A DNA stretch of 64,000 nucleotides from Actinomycetes bacterium (GTDB taxonomy: Bacteria > Actinomycetota > Acidimicrobiia > Acidimicrobiales > RAAP-2): contig JAKANY010000010.1 in assembly GCA_021823525.1 (NCBI GenBank), positions 1 to 64,000 of the forward strand, read 5' to 3'. Below are positions 58,474-64,000 of the stretch, piece by piece. The position numbers were made by a program, and so were the translations under genes. Position 1 is the first letter of the stretch, and each line of letters begins with the position of its first letter. The notes under the pieces are model-generated. The model ran no database searches. It was not told the DNA's origin and was given only the letters and a program-made list of their open reading frames with translations.

Positions 58474-59727
58474 GTGTCCCCGCGACCAGCCCTCGCGCGC
58501 CTGCTCGCCCACCGCGAGCCGGCGCTGCTACTGAGCGGACAGACGATCTCGCAGTTCGGTGACGGCGTCGCAACCGTCGCCTTCACCCTGCTCATCTTGG
58601 ACCGCACCCACTCGATCAGCGCGCTCGCGTGGTTCTCGGCGGCCCGCATGGCCCCACTGGTGGCCTTCCTCCTGTTCGGGGGCGCCACCGTCGACCGTCA
58701 CTCGCGGCGACTCCTCATGCTCGCGTCCGACAGTGGTCGGGCCCTCCTGACCGGGGGCATCGTGGCGCTCCTGCTCGCCCACGCCCTCACGATGGGCGAC
58801 CTCCTGGCCTTCGCGGTCGCCTTCGGGACCTTCGACGCGCTGTTCATGCCCTCGTTCACGGCCCTGACCCCCGAGATCGTGCCCGCCGAGCTGCTGCCCG
58901 CGATGAACGCCGTTCGCCCCTTCACCTCCCAGGTCATGGGCAACATGATCGGGCCGGCGGTGGGGGGCTTGCTGGCGGCCGTCTCGACGACCGCCGCCAT
59001 CGCGGTGGACTGCGCGACCTTCGTGATCAGCGCGGGAGCGCTGGCCCTGATGCGACCCACGCCACGCCCCGACCGACCTCAGCCCCAGACCATGCTGCGC
59101 GAGATCGCGGCGGGCTGGCGCTACGTGCGGCACACGACGTGGCTGTGGCGCTCGCTCCTGGCGGTCACCATCGGCAACGCCCTGCTCTTCACGCCCATGG
59201 GGGTCCTCATCTCCTTCGCGCTGCGCCACCAGATGCACGTGTCCAAGTCGGTCGTGGGTTACTACTTCGCCGTGTCGGGTGCCGCCGGCGCGCTGAGCTC
59301 GCTCGCGGCCACGAGCCTGCCCACCCCGCGCCGGCGCGTGCGAGCGATGTGGCTGGCCTGGCTCGCCGCTGGGCTCAGCGGCTTCCTGCTCGCGGGCGCC
59401 ACCCACCCCTGGGAGCTGTTCGTCGTGCCCGTCATCGCCACGCCCGGGATCCTCATCGGCAACATCATCTGGGAGTCCATGCTCCAGGTCGAGGTGCCCC
59501 GCGACCTGCTGGGGCGCGTGTCCTCGGTCGACTGGTTCGTGTCGCTCGGCCTCTCGCCGGTGGGCGTCGCGGTGGCGGGAGCCGTCAGTGCTCGTGTCGG
59601 CGTCGCCGCCTACGCGCTCGTGGCGACGGTGGTCACGCTCGTGCCCGGCCTCATGGTGATCGCGTCGCCGCGCGTCCACGCGGTCGACACCCACCCGCGC
59701 CCGGCGACCGTCACACCGGAGGCGTAG
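58474..59727 (+). CDS. MFS transporter (Enterobactin exporter-like group)
   Basis: A 417-residue major facilitator with about 11-12 hydrophobic segments. Early LLSGQTISQFGDGVATVAFTLLIL and FSAARMAPLVAFLLFGGATVDRHSRR (loop 2-3 motif) and later NMIGPAVGGLLAAVSTTAAIAVD match the MFS_3/EntS-type exporters. Cargo unknown. GTG 58474 has a TANNNT box six bases upstream and no ribosome site. The nuclease gene follows after one base. Confidence 0.9.
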   Translation: MSPRPALARLLAHREPALLLSGQTISQFGDGVATVAFTLLILDRTHSISALAWFSAARMAPLVAFLLFGGATVDRHSRRLLMLASDSGRALLTGGIVALLLAHALTMGDLLAFAVAFGTFDALFMPSFTALTPEIVPAELLPAMNAVRPFTSQVMGNMIGPAVGGLLAAVSTTAAIAVDCATFVISAGALALMRPTPRPDRPQPQTMLREIAAGWRYVRHTTWLWRSLLAVTIGNALLFTPMGVLISFALRHQMHVSKSVVGYYFAVSGAAGALSSLAATSLPTPRRRVRAMWLAWLAAGLSGFLLAGATHPWELFVVPVIATPGILIGNIIWESMLQVEVPRDLLGRVSSVDWFVSLGLSPVGVAVAGAVSARVGVAAYALVATVVTLVPGLMVIASPRVHAVDTHPRPATVTPEA

Positions 59728-59728
59728 C

Positions 59729-60547
59729 GTGGCCGCCGTGCTCCCTCCCCTGCCCGCGGCGCTCTCGCCGTCGCGCCTCCAGGACTTTCACGCGTGCCCG
59801 CGCCGGTACCAGTACGCCGCGGTCGAGCGCCGCCCCCAGCCGGCGACCTTCGCCACCGTCAAGGGGCGTGTCGTCCACCACGTCCTCGAGCACCTCGTGC
59901 GAGAGGAGCCCGCCGCGCGGACGTCCTCCGCGGCAGCCGCGCTGGTCCCCGCCGCCGAGGACGCGGTCGTCGACGAGGGAGTGCGCGCCGACCTCGGCTT
60001 CGACGACGACCTCCGCGCGCGCCTGCGCCGGGAGGTCGACGAGGCCGTCGCGGGCTACCTGGCGATGGAGGACCCGCGCGACGTGCGCGCCGAAGGCGTG
60101 GAGCTGCGCCTCAGCGCGGCCGTCGACGGGGCTCCGATCCTGGGCATCCTCGACCGCCTGGACCGCGACGCGGACGGACGCCTGACGATCGTGGACTACA
60201 AGACCGGATCGGTGCCCTCGCGCACGTGGGACCGCTACACGTTCGCAAATACCGAGCTGTACGCGGCACTGTGCCAGGCGGCACTCGGGGAGCTGCCCAC
60301 GACGATCCGGTTGCTCTACGTGAGCCAGCGGGCCGAGGCGACCCGGCCCGTGACCGAGGTGGTCATTCGCGCGCGCGCGGCTGCCGCCAGCCACGCGTGG
60401 CACGCCATCGGCGAGTACCACGAGCGCGGCGACTTCCCCGCGCGTCCCTCGGCTTCGACCTGCCGCTTCTGCGCCTATCGCGCCGACTGCCTCGCGCAGG
60501 GGATCGCGGTGCCCCCACCGCCGACCGCCCGCGCGACGACTCTCTAG
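59729..60547 (+). CDS. RecB-like PD-(D/E)XK nuclease with Cys cluster
   Basis: A 272-residue RecB/AddB/Cas4-type nuclease. LSPSRLQDFHACPRRYQY (first Cys of an Fe-S cluster), GRVVHHVLEHLV (motif I His), GILDRLDRDADGRLTIVDYKTGS (motif II/III D...D-x-K) and STCRFCAYRADCLAQG (remaining Cys) are all present. The four Cys probably hold a 4Fe-4S cluster, as in AddB and Cas4. It may act in DNA repair; no helicase or cas gene is near. GTG 59729 lies one base after the MFS stop; GTG 59738 is an alternative seven bases after TAGCGT. Confidence 0.9.
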   Translation: MAAVLPPLPAALSPSRLQDFHACPRRYQYAAVERRPQPATFATVKGRVVHHVLEHLVREEPAARTSSAAAALVPAAEDAVVDEGVRADLGFDDDLRARLRREVDEAVAGYLAMEDPRDVRAEGVELRLSAAVDGAPILGILDRLDRDADGRLTIVDYKTGSVPSRTWDRYTFANTELYAALCQAALGELPTTIRLLYVSQRAEATRPVTEVVIRARAAAASHAWHAIGEYHERGDFPARPSASTCRFCAYRADCLAQGIAVPPPPTARATTL

Positions 60548-60912
60548 GAGGCCAGCCGCACCACGAGCTGCACGAGGGCCAGCCCACCCAGCAGCAGCGC
60601 CGGGGCGGTGGCCCGCCACGCCTCGCCGCGCCGTCGCTGGAGGACGACCGCAGCGCCCATCACGACGAGCAGGACGCCCGACGCGACGTCGTTGACCACC
60701 GACAGCGCCTGACCCCCCCGCGCGGCGACACCGACCATGACGCCCGCCGCTCCCGCGAGCTCCACGGCCCCGATCCAGCGAAAGGACGTCCGTGACAGGC
60801 CCAGGCGATCGGCCAGATGAACGGTCGACGTCTCGCCGGCGAGCGTCAGCCCCCCGGTGGTCAGGAACACGATGAACAGCGCGATGGTGGCAATGCTGGC
60901 AACGGCGGCCAC
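60544..60912 (-). CDS. DoxX family membrane protein
   Basis: A 122-residue protein with four membrane helices (SIATIALFIVFLTTGGLTLA at the start, then RWIGAVELAGAAGVMVG), the DoxX/DoxD-like layout. The function of this family is variable (redox or integrity of the membrane); not known here. GTG 60912 is chosen because GGGAGG lies five bases upstream; an earlier GTG at 60930 is less well placed. Its stop shares CTAG with that of the nuclease gene. Confidence 0.78.
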   Translation of the reverse strand: MAAVASIATIALFIVFLTTGGLTLAGETSTVHLADRLGLSRTSFRWIGAVELAGAAGVMVGVAARGGQALSVVNDVASGVLLVVMGAAVVLQRRRGEAWRATAPALLLGGLALVQLVVRLAS

Positions 60913-61008
60913 GGGACCCTCCCTGTGCACCGCCCACGCGGCGCGCGCGCACCAGCGTAGCCACGAAGGCCCGGACCAGTGGGCGACCGCCGCGACAGCG
61001 CGGGCCGC

Positions 61009-61014
61009 TAGCGT
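61009..61014 (+). promoter_or_regulatory. -10 box of purK (leaderless type)
   Basis: TAGCGT seven bases before the purK GTG start. Confidence 0.6.
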
Positions 61015-61021
61015 TTCCTCG

Positions 61022-62185
61022 GTGAGCGACCCCTCCCCCGCGACGCCGGTGCGCGTCGGCGTCGTCGGCGGCGGGCAGCTGGCGCTCATGATGGGCGAGG
61101 CCGCCCGCGAGCTGCCCCTCTCGCTGACCGTGCTGGCCGCCCGTGACGATGACCCGGCAGTGCGCGTGGCCGACGCCGTCCTCGTGGGCAGCGCGCGCGA
61201 CCCCGAGGCGCTGGCCGATCTCGCCCGGCGCGTCGACGTGGTGACGCTCGACCACGAGCTCGTGGACCTGGACGCGCTGGCCGCGGTGGAGTCCTCGGGC
61301 ACGCCCGTGCGACCAGGAGCGGCGGCCGTGCGCTTCGCGGCCGATAAGGCGCACCAGCGCCAGGTCCTCGGTCGAAGCGGCCTGCCGCTCCCGCGCTTCG
61401 TCGTGGTCGAGGGAACGCGCGACCCAGCCCTCAGCGCCTTCCTCGCAGCCGAGGGCGGACGCGTCGTGGTCAAGGCGGCAACGGGTGGCTACGACGGCCG
61501 CGGCGTGTACTTCCCCACCTCGCGCGACGGGGCCCTCGAGGTCGTCGCCGGGCTGACCGGACCGGTCGTCGTCGAGGAACGCCTCGCGCTCCGGGGCGAG
61601 GCGGCCCAGCTCGTGGTGCGCGGCGTCGACGGCGCCCACGTCGCGTACCCCCTGGTGTCGACCTTCCAGGCGGAGGGGACCTGCATCGAGGTGGACTTCC
61701 CGGCCCTGGGCGTCGGTGCCGCGGAGGCCGCGGAGGCCGCGACCTTGGCCGAGCGCATCGCCGACATCGTGGGCGCGGTCGGCGTCCTGGCCGTCGAGCT
61801 GTTCTGGACCGACCGGGGCTGGCTGGTCAACGAGATCGCCCTGCGCCCGCACAACACCGGTCACTGGACGATCGAGGGGGCCCGGACCAGTCAGTTCGCC
61901 AACCACCTGCGCGCGGTCGCGGGGCTGCCCCTGGGCCCCACCGACGCCTCGGCACGCCACGTCGTCATGGTCAACGTCCTCGGTGGCGACGAACCCCACG
62001 AGCCGCCGGCCTCACGACCGGGCCTGGCGGTGCACGACTACGCCAAGGCCTGGCGGCCCGGGCGCAAGATCGGCCACGTCACGGCCACCGGAGCGCATCA
62101 GGCGGCCACGCGCGTGGCAGCATGGGAGGCAGCGCGGGCCTGGGGGTCGCGAGAGGAGGAGCCGTGGCACTCGTCGCCGTCGTGA
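61022..62185 (+). CDS. purK: N5-carboxyaminoimidazole ribonucleotide synthase
   Basis: A 387-residue ATP-grasp enzyme that carboxylates AIR with bicarbonate in purine synthesis. [19 protein letters not shown] (N-terminal loop), [14 protein letters not shown] (ATP-binding), [18 protein letters not shown] and [40 protein letters not shown] are diagnostic. Leaderless-type start: TAGCGT seven bases before GTG 61022. The 3' end overlaps purE by 22 bases. Confidence 0.97.
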   Translation: MSDPSPATPVRVGVVGGGQLALMMGEAARELPLSLTVLAARDDDPAVRVADAVLVGSARDPEALADLARRVDVVTLDHELVDLDALAAVESSGTPVRPGAAAVRFAADKAHQRQVLGRSGLPLPRFVVVEGTRDPALSAFLAAEGGRVVVKAATGGYDGRGVYFPTSRDGALEVVAGLTGPVVVEERLALRGEAAQLVVRGVDGAHVAYPLVSTFQAEGTCIEVDFPALGVGAAEAAEAATLAERIADIVGAVGVLAVELFWTDRGWLVNEIALRPHNTGHWTIEGARTSQFANHLRAVAGLPLGPTDASARHVVMVNVLGGDEPHEPPASRPGLAVHDYAKAWRPGRKIGHVTATGAHQAATRVAAWEAARAWGSREEEPWHSSPS

Positions 62186-62649
62186 TGGGCAGCGCCTCGG
62201 ACTACGAGGTCATGTCCCCAGCGGTCGCGGTTCTCGAGCAGTTCGCCGTCGGGACTGAGGTCCGCGTCGTCTCGGCGCACCGGACCCCCGAGGACATGGT
62301 CGCCTTCGGGACCACCGCCCGCGAGCGCGGGCTACGCGTCATCATCGCCGGGGCGGGCGGCGCCGCGCACCTGCCCGGCATGCTGGCGGCGACCACCACC
62401 CTGCCGGTCATCGGCGTCCCGGTCGCGCTGGCGCGCCTCGACGGGCTTGACTCGCTGCTCTCGATCGTCCAGATGCCCCGCGGCGTGCCGGTCGCCACCG
62501 TGGCGGTGAACGGCGCGGCCAATGCCGGGCTCCTGGCCCTGCGCATCCTGGCCCTGGAGGACCCGGACCTGGCGCGCGCGCTCGAGGAGTACCGCCAGGG
62601 GCTGGCCGACGAGGCCCGCGCCCAGGACCGGGGCCTCGCCGCGGACTGA
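62164..62649 (+). CDS. purE: N5-carboxyaminoimidazole ribonucleotide mutase
   Basis: A 161-residue PurE class I mutase that moves the carboxylate from N5-CAIR to give [33 protein letters not shown] (catalytic His), [16 protein letters not shown] and [32 protein letters not shown] are the family core. GTG 62164 follows GAGGAGG and starts inside purK, so translation is probably coupled. Confidence 0.97.
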   Translation: MALVAVVMGSASDYEVMSPAVAVLEQFAVGTEVRVVSAHRTPEDMVAFGTTARERGLRVIIAGAGGAAHLPGMLAATTTLPVIGVPVALARLDGLDSLLSIVQMPRGVPVATVAVNGAANAGLLALRILALEDPDLARALEEYRQGLADEARAQDRGLAAD

Positions 62650-62684
62650 CAGCCCCCCGGGGCCCGCCACGGGACGGATTCCCC

Positions 62685-62690
62685 TAAAGT
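62685..62690 (+). promoter_or_regulatory. -10 box of pspA-htpX
   Basis: TAAAGT, 22 bases before the pspA ATG, giving a short leader with AAGGAGG. An ATG five bases after the box opens a 12-codon ORF overlapping the pspA start. Confidence 0.55.
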
Positions 62691-62712
62691 TGCGGATGAT
62701 CAAGGAGGTCGC

Positions 62713-63456
62713 ATGGGCCTGGGCAAGAGGTTGACGACCATCTTCAAGGCGAAGTCGAACGCCGCACTGGACAAGTTGGAGGACCCCCGACAGACCCTCG
62801 ACCTGTCCTACGAGCAGCAGCTCGACAACCTCACCAAGGTGCGCCGAGCCGTGGCCGATGTGGCGACCGCGCGCAAGCGCATCGAGCTCCAAGCCGACCA
62901 GCTCAAGGCCCACGGCGACAAGCTGGCCGAGCAGGCCAAGGCCGCGCTGGCGCAGAACAACGAGGCGCTGGCGCGCGAAGCGCTCACGCGACGTGAGGCC
63001 ATCGCCGCCCAGCTGCAGGACCTGGACACGCAGCACGCCTCGATCGTCGAGCAGGAGGACAAGCTCACCGAGACGGCGCAGCGACTCCAGACCGAGGTCG
63101 AGGCCTTCCGCACCAAGAAGGAGACGATCAAGGCGACCTACACCGCGGCCGAGGCCTCGGCCCACGTGTCCGAGGCGGTCAGCGGGATCTCCACCTCGAT
63201 GGGCGACGCGGGCGCCGCCCTCCAGCGCGCCCAGGACAAGGTCGCCGAGATGCAGGCGCGCAGCGGCGCCCTGGACGAGCTGCTGTCCTCGGGCGCCCTG
63301 ACGGACTTGACGGGCTCCCACGACGACATCCAGGCCCAGCTCGATGCCGCCGGATCCAGCTCGTCGGTCGACGCGCAGCTCGAGGCCCTCAAGGCGCAGA
63401 TGGCGGCGCCCGACGGCGAGCTGCCCTCGACGACGACGTCGGGAGAGTCCGCGTGA
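62713..63456 (+). CDS. pspA: PspA/IM30 family protein
   Basis: A 247-residue ESCRT-III-like membrane-stress protein that polymerises on damaged cytoplasmic membrane. It starts with the amphipathic LGKRLTTIFKAKSNAALDKLEDP (membrane-binding helix) and continues as a long coiled coil (30-185), with a Ser/Gly-rich C-terminal tail (LSSGALTDLTGSHDD...). ATG 62713 follows AAGGAGG at three bases. It overlaps htpX as GTGA, making one membrane-quality-control operon. Confidence 0.94.
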   Translation: MGLGKRLTTIFKAKSNAALDKLEDPRQTLDLSYEQQLDNLTKVRRAVADVATARKRIELQADQLKAHGDKLAEQAKAALAQNNEALAREALTRREAIAAQLQDLDTQHASIVEQEDKLTETAQRLQTEVEAFRTKKETIKATYTAAEASAHVSEAVSGISTSMGDAGAALQRAQDKVAEMQARSGALDELLSSGALTDLTGSHDDIQAQLDAAGSSSSVDAQLEALKAQMAAPDGELPSTTTSGESA

Positions 63457-64000
63457 GCGCGCGTCCCATCGAGGCCGATCGCGGCCTCAGCCTGCGCATG
63501 TTCGCCACCGGCGCGGCCCTGGTGCTGCTCTACGCGATCATCGTCACCGTCCTGATCCGCCTGGGCGTGTCCACGGTCGTGGTGATCGTGCTGGCCGGCG
63601 CGCTCTTGTTCTCGCAGTACTACTTCTCGGACAAGATCGCGATGTTCTCGATGCGCGCCCACGAGGTCACGCCCCAGCAGGAGCCGAAGCTCCACCAGAT
63701 CGTCGACCGGCTGTGCGCGATGTCCGACATGCCCAAGCCCCGTGTGGGCGTGGCCGAGATCGACCTCCCCAACGCCTTCGCCACGGGACGCGACCCGCGC
63801 CACGCGGTCATCTGCGCCACGCGAGGCCTGATGCGACGCCTCGACGACGAGGAGCTCGAGGCCGTCCTGGCCCACGAGCTCAGCCACGTGGCGCACCGCG
63901 ATGTCGCCGTGATGACCATCGCCTCGGGCGTGGGCATGCTCGCGGGTCTCGTCAGCCGCATCGCGATGTGGGGCGCGATGCTCTCGGGCGGCGGGCGCAG
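63453..64000 (+). CDS. htpX: HtpX-type zinc metalloprotease, 5' part
   Basis: The first 182 codons of an M48 membrane protease that degrades damaged membrane proteins. Two N-terminal membrane helices (ALVLLYAIIVTVLIRLGVS and TVVVIVLAGALLF), the conserved PKPRVGVAEIDLPNAFATGR, and the zinc motif HELSH in LEAVLAHELSHVAHRDVAVM. A third helix begins before the window ends, so the C-terminal part is missing. GTG 63453 overlaps the pspA stop as GTGA. Confidence 0.95.
   Translation, partial: MSARPIEADRGLSLRMFATGAALVLLYAIIVTVLIRLGVSTVVVIVLAGALLFSQYYFSDKIAMFSMRAHEVTPQQEPKLHQIVDRLCAMSDMPKPRVGVAEIDLPNAFATGRDPRHAVICATRGLMRRLDDEELEAVLAHELSHVAHRDVAVMTIASGVGMLAGLVSRIAMWGAMLSGGGR

Noticed and set aside
59729-60547. 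RecB-like nuclease as Cas4 of a CRISPR system
   Set aside because: The Cys layout fits Cas4/AddB, but no repeat array or other cas gene occurs in the window; a stand-alone repair-type nuclease is the safer call.
59711-61999. Very long open frame (762 codons) on the minus strand
   Set aside because: It is antisense to the nuclease, DoxX region and purK, all with clear family motifs; long antisense frames are expected at 70% G+C. Its translation is low-complexity Arg/Gly/His.

Overview
The window is dense, roughly 70% G+C chromosomal DNA from an actinobacterium. Supporting signs are GTG starts everywhere, a ClpS-DUF2017 pair, two LLM-family (F420-type) oxidoreductases, a PimB-like mannosyltransferase, a mycothiol-type DinB/MDMPI protein, a B12-dependent ribonucleotide reductase and class II DAHP synthase. 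An Acidimicrobiia-like lineage is my best guess (inference only). There is no phage, insertion sequence, CRISPR array or rRNA; five tRNA genes are present.

Layout. 0-9 kb: end of the shikimate DAHP synthase gene, then a minus-strand operon reading leftwards (class III aminotransferase, obg, proB, proA, MoxR ATPase, CoxE-like VWA protein, histidine phosphatase). 9-12 kb: HU gene with a strong terminator, rplU-rpmA, and an RNase E/G gene with a long leader. 12-17 kb: mreB-mreC-mreD-mrdA rod-shape operon. 16.6-22.5 kb: tig-clpP-clpX-folC-ndk proteostasis/folate block and an MDMPI protein. 22.5-25.5 kb: tRNA-Pro, -Arg, -His, an aldehyde dehydrogenase whose stop codon lies in tRNA-Lys, and a cysteine-synthase-like gene. 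25.5-34.8 kb: PrpE-type acyl-CoA synthetase, clpS-DUF2017, DUF2236, SDR, aldose epimerase, surE, arfB, and a metal-type permease carrying two YHS domains coupled to a Nudix gene. 34.7-43 kb: acyl-CoA synthetase, MFS, DsrE, LLM oxidoreductase and pdhABC. 43-44.4 kb: a lower-GC pocket with two secreted unknowns. 44.4-55 kb: nrdJ behind paired NrdR boxes, glpK, alaC, LLM, PimB-like transferase, three tiny Cys-rich proteins, PH-like protein, tRNA-Gly, cysK-cysE. 55-64 kb: a secreted eight-repeat protein, aldo/keto reductase, DCC protein, MFS, RecB-like nuclease, DoxX, purK-purE, pspA-htpX.

Gene expression logic. Operon partners are usually joined by 4-base GTGA/ATGA or TGATG overlaps. First genes of operons very often carry a TANNNT -10 box exactly 6 bases (range 6-10) before the start codon and no Shine-Dalgarno, which predicts leaderless mRNAs. 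Reading with that rule exposes candidate leaderless upstream ORFs ahead of pdhA, mreB, rne and perhaps pspA, and two tRNA genes whose transcripts should begin at the mature 5' base. These upstream ORFs and the ALDH/tRNA-Lys overlap are the least expected signals in the window; the remaining genes are mostly standard housekeeping.
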